DNA from: Bog-159 sp049511415
GTDB lineage: Bacteria; Acidobacteriota; Terriglobia; Bryobacterales; Bryobacteraceae
DNA: 45,068 bases
Direction of reading: 5' to 3'
NCBI GenBank assembly: GCA_049511415.1
Contig: JBEKYC010000055.1
Location: forward strand, 1-45,068
The notes below the pieces were generated by a model. That model made no database searches, was not told where the DNA came from, and saw only the letters and a program-made list of their open reading frames with translations. Of this stretch, positions 1 through 8,803 are shown piece after piece. A program made the position numbers and the translations under genes. Numbering within the stretch: position 1 is the first letter of the stretch; every line of letters begins with the position of its first letter.

Positions 1-1559
1 GGCGCCGGAAAAGCACGGCTGATCGGACAGTTGCTTGCCGAGAGCATTTTACTCTCAGCCGTCTCGGGCGCCGTCGCGTTGATTAGCGTTGCGCTTATGA
101 AAACGGCGCTGTTGAAACTGGCCCCGTCCGATCTTCCGCGAGTCAATGAGGTCGCCTTAAGTCCGGGCGTTCTGTTATTCGCATTTTTCGTCTCGATCCT
201 GACAGGCGTTATTTTCGGCCTGGTGCCCGCGCTGCAGACGGTGCGTCCGAACCAGGCAGGCAATCTCCGGGAAGGCAGCCGGGGCTCCGGATCGAGCAAG
301 CACCAGATAAGAATCTTGCGCATTCTGGTTTCCTCAGAAATCGCTCTCTCCCTCGTGCTTTGCGCATTCTGGTTTCCTCAGAAATCGCTCTCTCCCTCGT
401 GCTTCTTATCGGTGCCGGGCTGCTCTTGCGAAGTTTCCGGCATCTGCTCGAGGTGCGTCCGGGGTTCGAACCGCACCGGCTTGTGACGGCAAAAATACCG
501 CTACCGGTCCCGAATGAACCCGCGGAGGATGCTTATCGCGTGACCGAGAAGCGCGCGGCATTTTATCAAGAAGTCTTGCGCCGTGTCAGCGCGCTTGCGG
601 GCGTCGAGCAGGCGGCTATCGGAAGCGTTACAAGTCTTCCCATGAACAACTCCCGGAATCAAAGCGCTTTCGTTATCGAAAACCGCGCCACGGACTCGGA
701 GCGCGTGCCGGTCGCTGAATTGGCCAGCGTAAGTTCGAGCTACTTCGATGTCCTGAAGACTCCTCTGAAGAGAGGGCGGGTGTTCACCGAGTTGGACAAC
801 TCCAAGGGTCGGCAGGTCGCCGTTGTTAACGAGGCGCTCGCACGTCGGTACTGGCCCGACGCAGATCCTGTTGGACAGCGTATTAAGCTTGGTTCGGGGC
901 AAAGGCTCAATAGCGCATCGGATCTCGCCATTGTCGGGGTTGTCGGTGACATTAGATCAGACGGATTCGATGCGGCGAGCGTGCCTCACATCTACCTTTC
1001 TGAACCTCAAGCTCCAGCTTATGGATCGGTTGTATACCTGCGTACCGCCGGTGATCCGGGTACCTTGGGCGAAGCGATCCGCCGCGAGGTGCAAGCGGTG
1101 GACCCCGGCGTCCCGGTGTTCGGCATCCGAACGATGGACGACGTCGTGGCCAGGACTCTGGCGGCGCGCCGGTTTGCTCTGGAACTCCTGGGCGTATTCG
1201 CGGCGATCGCCTTTCTTATTGCCGCCATCGGTATCTACGGAGTCATGGCTTATACCTTTAGCCGGCGTACCGGTGAAATCGGCCTTCGTATGGCGCTCGG
1301 CGCGCAGCGCAGCGACATTCTAAAAGTCGTGCTAGGAGAGGGGGCGCGGATGGTCGTGTTCGGAGTGGCGGCTGGGCTCATCGGATCTGCGATATTGACG
1401 CGATTCCTGCAGCCGATGCTCTTCGAGATCAAACCCACCGACCCGACCACGTTTGGCGTCCTCACGACGCTGCTCGTATCGGTGGCGCTATTGGCGTGTC
1501 TTATTCCCGCGCAGAGGGCCAGCCGCGTTGACCCGCTCATGGCACTGCGCCATGAGTGA
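1..1559 (+). pseudogene. ADOP-type ABC permease (MacB/FtsX-like), frameshifted, 5' end outside window
   Basis: This is the C-terminal half or more of an inner-membrane permease of the acidobacterial duplicated orphan permease group. The first codons read GAGKARLIGQLLAES, matching the segment GAGRTRLIRQLLTES of the intact paralogue at 41759-44413. A second FtsX-like block near the end contains IGIYGVMAYTFSRRTGEIG and ends MALRHE. The frame is open from base 1 to 486. It is then broken, because a perfect 44-bp tandem duplication (317-360 and 361-404) shifts the frame by two. The second frame runs 360-1559 and continues the family sequence exactly (LLIGAGLLLRSF). Removing one copy restores one protein. 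The gene is therefore either a recent mutant or an assembly error. Transport substrate of ADOPs is unknown. The next gene overlaps its end. Confidence 0.85.
317..404. repeat. perfect 44-bp tandem duplication inside the permease gene
   Basis: Bases 317-360 and 361-404 are identical, beginning tgcgcattctggtttcctca. The unit is 44 bp, not a multiple of three, so it frameshifts the permease. Because the base before each copy is also t, the boundaries can slide by one base. No divergence between copies suggests a very recent event or an assembly artefact. Confidence 0.95.
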
Positions 1560-1920
1560 CGATCAAGGCGTGACGTCTCTACCGGTCATCAGCCGGAATA
1601 ATGCAGAACACTATGCCTGGGGAACCGGCTGCGACGGCTGGCATCTGGTCAGGGATTCCGACTTAAGCGTCATTGAGGAATACATGCCTGCCGGTGCTTC
1701 AGAAGTGTCTCATTGCCACCGGAAATCCCGGCAGTTTTTCTACATTCTGAGCGGTCAAGCCGTTATGGAGACCGATGGCGGGCCGATTTCTTTGTCCGTG
1801 GGCCAGGGCGTAGAGATGCCGCCTGGCACGTACCACCGATTTTGCAATGTGTCGAATGAGCCGGTGCGGTTCCTGGTGATCTCCCAACCTCCGAGTCGTG
1901 GAGATTGGTTGACGGAGTGA
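1552..1920 (+). CDS. small cupin-domain protein
   Basis: A 122-residue single-domain cupin, probably cytosolic because no signal peptide is seen. Motif 1 is visible as SHCHRKSRQFFYILSG (residues about 46-61) and motif 2 as MPPGTYHRFCN. In motif 1 the usual metal-ligand glutamate position appears to be Q (RQFFY), so metal binding may be altered. Family members range from isomerases to sensors, and the reaction cannot be assigned. The start was chosen at ATG 1552. It overlaps the permease stop by 8 bp (ATGAGTGA), suggesting translational coupling. A longer open frame upstream is inside the permease and does not look cupin-like. Confidence 0.75.
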   Translation: MSDDQGVTSLPVISRNNAEHYAWGTGCDGWHLVRDSDLSVIEEYMPAGASEVSHCHRKSRQFFYILSGQAVMETDGGPISLSVGQGVEMPPGTYHRFCNVSNEPVRFLVISQPPSRGDWLTE

Positions 1921-1969
1921 AGTCTTATACACCAGGGGGCAGAGGACCCCCCGGGGGAAGGAATGCCGC

Positions 1970-2190
1970 ATGAATTGTCTACTACGCCGCGCCGGATTAG
2001 CAGTCGCCTGCGCAGGCATATTCCTGTTCAGCGACAGACAAGGTGCGCGGGCGCGGCGGCGCCCCAAACGCTCCACCTCGACGTATTCACCGGTGAGGCG
2101 GATAGATGGAATGCGACGTCCACGCTGCTCTACGGAAAAAGCGAGGCAATCCCCGTAAATTGCCAGTTTTCTGTCATGGCAGACTTGACC
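1970..2190 (+). pseudogene. decayed start of a secreted metallo-beta-lactamase-fold hydrolase
   Basis: ATG 1970 follows an AAGGA motif and opens a signal-peptide-like stretch, MNCLLRRAGLAVACAGIFLF. The frame then loses sense. In the +1 neighbouring frame the reading continues as LHLDVFTGEADRWNATS then TLLYGKSEAIPVNCQF. That is the pattern of the first strands of secreted MBL-fold hydrolases of Acidobacteria, where one expects NSTL...G..EAILVDAQF. After about 2190 the similarity ends. I infer a frameshifted and 3'-deleted remnant. The identification rests on about 35 residues and memory of the family, so it is tentative. Confidence 0.35.
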
Positions 2191-2629
2191 GTATTCAGCG
2201 TGACCGACACCATTGCGCTTCTCGGCCGCGTCGCCCATAAACACTCCACCCACCAAAGCAGGCCCGCGTGTGTTTGATTGGAACCAGCGCGACCCGCAAA
2301 GCGCGCTATCGCCGAGTTGTACAGTGTTGTAACCGCGGTGAACCAAGCCGCGGTGAGGCCCACAAGGAATTTGATACTCCATATTCGGCTCGCCCAAGCT
2401 GGCGCCTCAAGCGCTGGTAGAACCGCGTCTAGGTTCGTCCGCCTGCGCGTGCTACCATTCATCCTGCTGTTTCTTGCGGCCGAAGTCCCAGGCCTCGCGG
2501 GCAAGCGGCTCGCTTTCAGCAAACTTCCCGCTCATCGCCGGCAGATCCGAGCTGTTAGAAAATCTCCCATACTCCATTCAGACGCAAACATCCGAAAGAT
2601 CTAAGACCTTCTGCTGCATAACGGACGGC
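2191..2629. other. gene-poor stretch with one short unexplained minus-strand tail
   Basis: No supported gene. On the minus strand 2535-2452 reads a 27-residue tail, MSGKFAESEPLAREAWDFGR followed by KKQQDEW and a stop. Its composition looks like a genuine protein C-terminus, but I do not recognise it. It sits between other gene fragments, so it may be one more scrap. Confidence 0.3.
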
Positions 2630-2791
2630 TGTGTCAGCATTATGGAATAACTGCTCGCCTTGGAGAACTATCTCTCGTTGCTCGTCGAGTGAACAGAGAG
2701 GCATGGGCATATCGCGACCAATCTGAAGCGTCAGATTGCTCTGACCGGCGGTTGCTTTGGATCGCATCACGGCCTCGCTTGCTGTGCTCAT
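2630..2791 (-). pseudogene. type I restriction specificity subunit (HsdS), C-terminal scrap
   Basis: The minus strand from ATG 2791 reads through SNLTLQIGRDMPMPLCSLDE and then QREIVLQGEQLFHNAD. This is the conserved pattern that closes a target-recognition domain and opens the coiled coil in HsdS proteins (family pattern: N(L/I)...I....PLP.L.EQ..IV.....LF..AD). Only about 50 residues remain. A stop lies directly upstream of ATG 2791 and the similarity ends near 2630. No hsdM or hsdR is present. It is a relic of a restriction-modification system. Confidence 0.5.
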
Positions 2792-3080
2792 TTAACGCGC
2801 GGTACTTCCCGGACAACTCGCGCGTCGCGTCCTCCGCCAGTTCCCCGCTACGCTCGTACAGATCCTCGCATTTCTCATGCCGACTTTCGCAGGCCGGGCG
2901 CCGCCTTCTGGAAGCGGGGTATCCAGCGGCGAATCGGAAAGCGGAGTCGCGGACCACCCGGGCCGCCAGGACCGACATCGGCTTACAACGTCCGGGTTTC
3001 TGCAAAGGTCCACAGTCCGCTAAGCTACGTCGTCGGGGGACCTTGCCTTTCCCTCACTACCGAGCGACACATGGTGGTGC

Positions 3081-3245
3081 ATGCCCGTCGCCCTCTACCT
3101 GCGCGTCTCCACCGAAGAACAGCGTGAGCGTCAGTCGATCGCCACCCAACGCGAATTTGCCGAACGCTACTGCGCGCTTCACCAAGTGCACGTCAGCACG
3201 GTGTATGCCGATGACGGCGTCTCCGGCACCGCGCCGCTGCAGGAG
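3081..3245 (+). pseudogene. serine recombinase (resolvase/invertase) N-terminal fragment
   Basis: The first 55 residues of a serine recombinase: MPVALYLRVSTEEQRERQS, then QREFAERYC and YADDGVSGTAPLQE. The catalytic serine is in YLRVST. The YADDGVSGT stretch is the next conserved block of large serine recombinases. A full-length enzyme would be 200-550 residues. Here similarity stops at about 3245, and the following codons are antisense to the ferritin-like gene whose stop is at 3257. The fragment cannot be active. It marks a past integration, deletion or transposition boundary. Confidence 0.75.
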
Positions 3246-3256
3246 CCGCTCCATCG

Positions 3257-3907
3257 TTACATTAGATTCCGCGTGTGCAGACTCGAAAGCTCAGACGCCT
3301 CCTGGTCGTTGAAGCCCAGTCGCCGCAGCCTGTCTTGCCGCCCCTCGTCCATGTCTCGCGTGAGTTGCATGACGCGCTCGTGTCCGGCCCGTAACTCCGC
3401 GAATTCCCAGGAACCGGCAGCCATGAGAATCAACGCATCAAACACCTCGGAGTTCAATCCGGCAGTGTGCCGAAGCACGTCATGCCGGCGCCGCACGCTG
3501 TTAGCCAGGCGTGAGCCGACGGCGGGATCGGAATGAATGTGGTCACGGAGGTGGGCCAGGCCAAAAGCGACGTGCCGCGCTTCATCCTGCGCCGCGAGCC
3601 GCGTTACCGCCTCCGTGACCGGATCGGGAGCGTAGTGCTCGATGAACCTAAGAAGGGAGAGAAACGTTCCCTCTCCCAGAACGGATAACAGGAACGAAGA
3701 GATAGCGAAATCTGGCTCGTCCACCAGGGTCTTTAGCGACGCCTGGCCCCCGCTCGTGGATAGGCCCAATTCCTGCCGCTTCAGGAGCGCACGACGCGTG
3801 AAGACCTCGATGTGGCGCGCCTCGTCGGCGGCCTGTATGGCCAGCACCTGAGTAGCGCCGATCGCCGCAAGCTGACTGGGAGGATAATGCCGCGGCTCGC
3901 AACCCCC
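3257..3907 (-). pseudogene. ferritin-like di-iron protein, 5'-truncated
   Basis: The minus-strand frame is open from 3907 to a stop at 3257. It carries two copies of the di-iron helix motif, DEARHIEVF near the N-terminus and QDEARHVAFG about 80 residues later, with GEGTFLSLLRF between them. These EARH motifs are typical of ferritin-like oxygenase/oxidase proteins of roughly 300 residues or more. The end, SSLHTRNLM, looks native. The N-terminus is missing: upstream of SQLAAIGATQ the frame soon meets a stop at 3908-3910, and the DNA beyond belongs to the dehydratase fragment. A GTG at 3847 could still give a 196-residue product, but one iron-ligand helix would be absent. Confidence 0.65.
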
Positions 3908-3931
3908 TTAGGCTCGCCGAATCCGGACCAC

Positions 3932-4768
3932 CTATTTCCGGCTGTTCGGCCCTTCTTGCGCAGGCTTACCTTGCTCGGCTACGAGTTTCATGGCCTTCGC
4001 GGCTTCGTTGAGCGTGACCACAATCGAGCCGTCCAGGAGGTCGCGCGCTTGCGCAAACATGGCGGAGAAGACGGTCCGGCCCGAGATACCATCCACGAAC
4101 GAAGGGGTATGCTCCACCGTGCGTGGTTCGCCGGCGGCCAGAGAGGCGGACAGCGGAGCGCCGGTGTGGACCTCGGCGGCATATATCTTCACGTGCGGCG
4201 CCTTCTGGCGCAGCACGGACGCGATGCCGCACGCCAGGCCGCCTCCACCCCAGGGAACCACCACGGCGTCGAGGTCGGCCAGGTCCTCCAGCAGTTCCAG
4301 CGCGATCGTTCCATTGCCGGCCATCACATCCGCGTCGTCGAAGGCGTGTACAAAAGTGGCATCCACGCCCGGATAGGTGCGAGTCTCAAAGGTGCGCCAC
4401 CACTCGGCAAACGGCACGAGAATCACGCGGGCGCCCAATCGCTCCGCAGCGCGGATCTTGGTGGCCGGCGCGGTGTCGGGTGCGACGACTGTAGCGGGCA
4501 CGCCCAGACGGCGGGCGCAATATGCCACGCCCTGCGCCATGTTTCCAGCCGAGGCCGTCAGCAGCCCGCGCTCCAGGCGCTCCCGCGGAGTGCGCGCGAT
4601 GAAATTGGCGGCGCCGCGGATCTTAAAGGAACCGATCGGCTGGAGGTTTTCCAGTTTCAGGTACAGGTCCACAGGAGCGCCGGAACTGCACGGCGCCAGC
4701 GGCGTGCGGAGAGCGAGTGGGGCGATGTTGCGGCGCGCCTCGTTTACCCGTTCCAGCGGAATGGACAT
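3932..4768 (-). pseudogene. threonine/serine dehydratase (PLP fold type II), 3'-truncated
   Basis: 278 residues of a PLP-dependent threonine dehydratase or serine racemase type enzyme, which would deaminate L-threonine to 2-oxobutyrate. The PLP lysine is in SFKIRGAAN (about residue 48), the phosphate-binding glycine loop is PWGGGGLACG, and SAGNMAQGVA is conserved. Family members run about 310-330 residues and continue with a VAEGAGA segment. Here sense ends after EAAKAMKLVAE and the last residues (PAQEGPNSRK) look random. The cut lies at about 3960-3985, next to the cut 5' end of the ferritin-like gene. ATG 4768 is preceded by a weak AAGAA. Function is probably lost, although the active-site lysine remains. 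Confidence 0.7.
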
Positions 4769-4954
4769 TTCTTCATTTTAAATTGAACCTCATTCGCTAT
4801 ATGCGGCGCCAGGGAGCTTAAACGATCCCGTTTTTGGAGAACGTTGTTTGCCATTATCGTTCGGCCAAAACCGCCAGGAGCGACCACGGATGGCTTTCGC
4901 GAATTGCTAAGGCGATAAGCACCATGGTGTAATCCTGTAAAGGAGAGCCGCCGA

Positions 4955-5620
4955 GTGCTTAAGATACTCCGATTGGTGCTCCCAATTCTGCTGGCCGCTT
5001 GGTTATTTCGGCAGGTTCGGAAGCCCACTGGTTGGCTCGGCAGACGGATCGTCCGGGCGATGAATATGGGTCACGCCACAATGTCCGACTGGGGGCTGAA
5101 GCAAGTGACTGTGCCGAAGAGCGCGGCAATTCTGGACGTTGGTTGTGGTGGTGGGTCGACGGTGCGGAGACTCGCAGCACTGGCATCTGAGGGCAAGGTC
5201 ATTGGACTCGACTATTCGGCTGCCAGCGTCGCGGTCTCGCGAGACACCAATGCGAAGGATATCGAGGCCGGACGAGTCCAAATCGAGCGGGGTTCGGTGG
5301 CCGCTTTACCATTCTTAGATCGCACGTTCGACATTGTCACGGCTGTAGAGACGCACTACTACTGGCCCGACCTGCCAGCCAACGTGCGAGAGATCCTGAG
5401 AGTACTCAAGCCCGGTGGGACTTTCGTCTTGATTGCCGAAACGTACCGCGGCGGCCCGTTCCGACTACTCTACGGCATAGTTATGCCGCTGCTCCGCGCC
5501 GCATTCCTCAGCGACGCCGAACACCGGGACCTCCTGACCCAGGCAGGATTCGCAGAGGTCGCGACTATGCACCGGTCCGGAAGAAATTGGATATGCGCCA
5601 CGGGCCGCCGGCCGTCATAA
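4955..5620 (+). CDS. class I SAM-dependent methyltransferase
   Basis: A 221-residue methyltransferase of the Methyltransf_11/UbiE-like group. Motif I is ILDVGCGGGSTVRRL (residues about 59-73), motif II is VIGLDYS, and motif post-III is RVLKPGGTFVLIAE. The first 20 residues (LRLVLPILLAAWLF) are hydrophobic and could anchor it to the membrane. The GTG start at 4955 is preceded by AAAGGAGAG with 8 nt spacing, which decides the start. Substrate unknown; a small molecule or lipid is likely. It stands alone between a truncated gene and a gene-poor region. Confidence 0.85.
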   Translation: MLKILRLVLPILLAAWLFRQVRKPTGWLGRRIVRAMNMGHATMSDWGLKQVTVPKSAAILDVGCGGGSTVRRLAALASEGKVIGLDYSAASVAVSRDTNAKDIEAGRVQIERGSVAALPFLDRTFDIVTAVETHYYWPDLPANVREILRVLKPGGTFVLIAETYRGGPFRLLYGIVMPLLRAAFLSDAEHRDLLTQAGFAEVATMHRSGRNWICATGRRPS

Positions 5621-6292
5621 CATGACCTATGCCGGCTCTGAGAGTCTGCCGAAAACAATATGCGTCATTAGTCCGGGCGGTTGACGCATCCCTAAGTCAA
5701 CCGCCGTGGCGGACAACGGCATTGTGTCGTCATATCGCCAGCGGTCGTCACGCGGAGGGTCGGTTGACTGTGATCACCTCATTGGCTCAATTTGATCATT
5801 ACATCACGCTGGTACCACCTAGTGTCGTGCGTCATACAGAATGCCGATTATCCCAGGCGTCGGGAAGACTGCTCCCTAACGGTCGCGGCTCGGTAAACCC
5901 CTGCAAATGCTCCGAAGATTTCCGAGCCGCCCGCGTCAGCAAGCGGTTGGCTCGAAATGATAGTCGTCACGATTTCGGACGCGCCACACTAGGTTATTGA
6001 TTTTTGTCAGCGCCGTTTTCGTTGAAAAAACGCCGTTTCGCTCATGTCAGGAGGCTTGGGCTGAATGGGCCCAGCGCTGTGCGGGGCGCGCCGTGATTGC
6101 GCGGCGAAAAGGGCCCCAAGTGTGGGACAATCTTGGAGGTATTATGGTCGCGCTCCGGGGGCAGGTAAATTGATCGGGTTGGCCATTCTATGCGCTTAAG
6201 ATGATGCACGATGTAGGCTACGTCGGGATGAGGGTATATGCTTTGTTACTCTTCTTATACTGCTATGCCGGGCTGAGTTCACAAAGGATGAG
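5621..6292. other. gene-poor region, possible repeat-derived DNA
   Basis: No supported gene. One plus-strand open frame (5629-6000) has the peptide RLLPNGRGSVN around 5869-5901, but nothing in it looks like a known domain. Runs of short inverted repeats (for example gggccc-rich sequence at 6065-6120) and the absence of coding bias suggest degraded or repeat-derived DNA. I see no transposase. Confidence 0.35.
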
Positions 6293-6532
6293 ATGGCCCA
6301 TGGAAAATCGCCCCCCTTGCTGTTCGTGCTGGTATCTTGTAGTTTCGCGGGCGGCGTATTCTGGCTCATGCGATAGCTCGAAGAGCGCGGAAGGACGCGC
6401 TTACATGAGGCAAAGTACGCTTATGTAGGAGTGTTGGTTTTGTGCTTGCCAGTCGCCGTGATTCTATTCGCAATAGTGCTATTCGGCCTATCTTCTATTT
6501 ATTGGTACGTTCGTCTCCACTGGTCCTCATAG
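6293..6532 (+). pseudogene. small membrane protein reading frame interrupted by an in-frame TAG
   Basis: From ATG 6293 the frame reads a hydrophobic segment (PPLLFVLVSCSFAGGVFWLM), meets TAG at 6374-6376, and then continues in the same frame. After a charged stretch (LEERGRTRLHEAKYAYVG) comes a second hydrophobic segment, VLVLCLPVAVILFAIVLFGL, and a stop at 6530-6532. The two hydrophobic spans separated by a basic loop look like one two-helix membrane protein of about 79 residues with a nonsense mutation. No homologue is recognised. It may simply be chance hydrophobicity. Confidence 0.35.
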
Positions 6533-6969
6533 GCGCCTTCTAGGATATCGCACGGCGGGCAGTGCAACGCCCGCAAGACTGTTCCATAGGGCGACGAGAT
6601 GGGCGTTGTTCGTCAATATCGCTAGCGGTCTCAGGCTGGTGAGTGCGCGGATTATTGATAGGCAGCGGTCACGGTTGCGGAGGTCATGCGGCGCGTGAAG
6701 CGCATCCCCATCGCTCGATTGGAAACGTGGCAAAGCCCGCGCCAATGACAACTCCGAGACATCGTTATTTTTCTTTTCGGTGTGGCGCTACGGTGGCGTG
6801 TCCGGGGTGCTACACTTCAGTGTGGCCGTTATAGGGGGCATGCATCGGCGCAGGTCCGCCATCGCGCATTGAGGTGGTTGGGCGCTTCTCACCTACGGAC
6901 GTACCCGTTGGAGCTTGCTGAATCGGGCGTCTTGCGGCCGCGCGGATGCAACCCCAACGAAAGCAACAC
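6533..6969. other. no gene seen
   Basis: Short frames only on both strands, without domain patterns, signal peptides or convincing ribosome binding sites. Promoter elements for the following ankyrin gene may lie here, but none is clear. Confidence 0.4.
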
Positions 6970-8220
6970 ATGACGAGATTCCTTGTATTTGTTTTGGCGG
7001 TTTCACTATTCGCGCCGGGCTGTAGTAAGTCCTCGGGGTCGGACCATCCGAGTCGTAGCGCATCACGCAAACCGGAGACTAGGCTGGACGACTGGTCGTG
7101 GCTTCCGGGTACCGGCAAGCACGACTCGGAGGTCGCGCTAATTCCGAAGGATTCTCCCGTCCAGTTTTCGATTCCGGAGAACGAGCCGCTTAAGACGGAC
7201 TCAGGTGGTGGATGGGGCGGCATCAGTAGCGACGGCGAGTTTGTTCCGAGGGACAAAAAGTCGTACTTCGTGAGAGGTGGCGCCCTCGTGTCGAAGGTTG
7301 GTCCCGTGGAGCGAAAAGCAAAATGGGGGGACTGGGACTTTGTCTACTCAGACGCTGAGTTGAAAAAACACGCAGCGTGGGGAAATGCCCTCACCAGCGG
7401 CGAGTTGATTCTGCCGAGGATCGTGTTTCTCAACGTTCCGACCAACAAATTGGTTCAGAACTCATTCGAGATCGAGTCATTTGGCAACCGTTTCGTACTG
7501 ATTCGACTAGATCCTGCGAAGGGTCACAAACTCGTGTTCCTCAAGAATGGCAATTCACTAATAGCAACCGCTGGATACATTGGCTCGAAGGCAGAAGTTG
7601 GCGGCAAGATTCTGGAACGTAAACCTGCCGGCTGGTACGCAGGCACCGGGGTTAACGCGCACGAGAACGATCTCGTCGCTGCGTCTGAGAGCGGCGATTT
7701 ATCCCGCGTCAGGGCGCTACTCGCCAATGGTAGCGACGCAAATGCTAAGAGGGGCGATGGTGCGACCGCGCTGATGTTGGCTTCCGAGCACGGCCATCTG
7801 GAGGTGGCGAAGTTGCTGCTCGCCAAAGGAGCCGACGCCAGTGCCAACAACGACGGTATAACGCCTTTGTTCGTGGCGGCGCTTGGTAACCACAGCGAAA
7901 TAGCGGACTTGCTGCTAGCCAACAAAGCTGATGTGAACGGCGGGGCGCCTTTAGTCGTGGCGGCGGTACTCGGCCATAAGGAAATAGTGGAATTGCTGCT
8001 GGCCAACAAGGCCGATGTGAATGCCAAGACCGCCGTCGGCGCGACACCTTTGCACGGAGCCGCCATGATGGGTCACAAAGACATAGTGGAACTGCTGCTG
8101 GAGAATCACGCCGATGTTAATTCCAGGGATAACAAGGGTCTTACGCCCTTGACATTGACACTGCATCAGGGTCACTCAGACGTGGCGAGATTGCTGCGAA
8201 AGCGCGGCGGCCACGAATAG
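6970..8220 (+). CDS. ankyrin-repeat lipoprotein
   Basis: 416 residues. The start was taken at ATG 6970 because it opens a lipoprotein signal (MTRFLVFVLAVSLFAPGC; the lipobox is APGC), so the protein is probably anchored in a membrane facing the periplasm. Residues about 20-210 form an uncharacterised domain with several tryptophans. From about residue 215 to the end there are five or six ankyrin repeats, recognisable by GATALMLASEHGHLEVAKLL and similar blocks. One repeat lacks the usual loop before GGAPLVVAA. Ankyrin arrays bind proteins, so a partner-binding role at the envelope is likely. The gene stands alone. The stop codon lies beside a 9-bp inverted repeat. Confidence 0.8.
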   Translation: MTRFLVFVLAVSLFAPGCSKSSGSDHPSRSASRKPETRLDDWSWLPGTGKHDSEVALIPKDSPVQFSIPENEPLKTDSGGGWGGISSDGEFVPRDKKSYFVRGGALVSKVGPVERKAKWGDWDFVYSDAELKKHAAWGNALTSGELILPRIVFLNVPTNKLVQNSFEIESFGNRFVLIRLDPAKGHKLVFLKNGNSLIATAGYIGSKAEVGGKILERKPAGWYAGTGVNAHENDLVAASESGDLSRVRALLANGSDANAKRGDGATALMLASEHGHLEVAKLLLAKGADASANNDGITPLFVAALGNHSEIADLLLANKADVNGGAPLVVAAVLGHKEIVELLLANKADVNAKTAVGATPLHGAAMMGHKDIVELLLENHADVNSRDNKGLTPLTLTLHQGHSDVARLLRKRGGHE

Positions 8221-8241
8221 GCCTGCCGCCGCTTCGTGGCC
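8209..8241 (+). terminator. 9-bp inverted repeat spanning the ankyrin gene stop
   Basis: GGCCACGAA (8209-8217) pairs perfectly with TTCGTGGCC (8233-8241) across a 15-nt loop that contains the TAG stop. There is no downstream T-tract, so intrinsic termination is not assured. It could also protect the mRNA 3' end. Confidence 0.35.
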
Positions 8242-8803
8242 CTACCGCCTCAGCGTTGTGAGTTGATATCGGTAGGCGACACGGCAGCGGGCCAGCCCGT
8301 TTTGAAGGAGCACGCTACGCGCCTTCAACCGCACAGAGCTGGCGAACGCGGACGGATCGGGGCAGACTGGCTTACAGCATGAGTTCAAATCCGGCGACCA
8401 TTTGGATGTGGCGTACTTGCGTCTAACGCTCTGCTATGTGTCGCGGTCATGATCGCAGTAAGCACATTGCCCCGAATCGACGCACTACTCGGAGACTGGC
8501 AGTGAGCGGGGAATGGAATCCTGACGGAAGGCTCCAGTAGGTAGCTGGCGATAAATTGAATTATCGGGCCTATACGGCTGCTGAGTGCAGCCGTTGGTAG
8601 CGCATGGCTATATAGCGGCCGGCCTGCTGAAGGCCTGAGTTGACCGTGTGAGTACTGTCACACGCTAAACCCGATTTGCGCCACGCCTTGCCCGCGTATC
8701 TTTACTGGTTCCTGATGGGAGCCTTAACAGCTTCTGATCTCCCGGCGGTGCCCAAGCGCCCGCCTCTACGGAATTCACGCGCCTACTGGACGCCGGCCCG
8801 AAC
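8242..8803. other. no gene seen
   Basis: About 560 bases between the ankyrin gene and the convergent TPR sensor gene. Only short frames. One hydrophobic stretch near 8430-8500 (ALLCVAVMIAVSTLP, followed by a stop) has no start codon and is not called. Confidence 0.4.
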
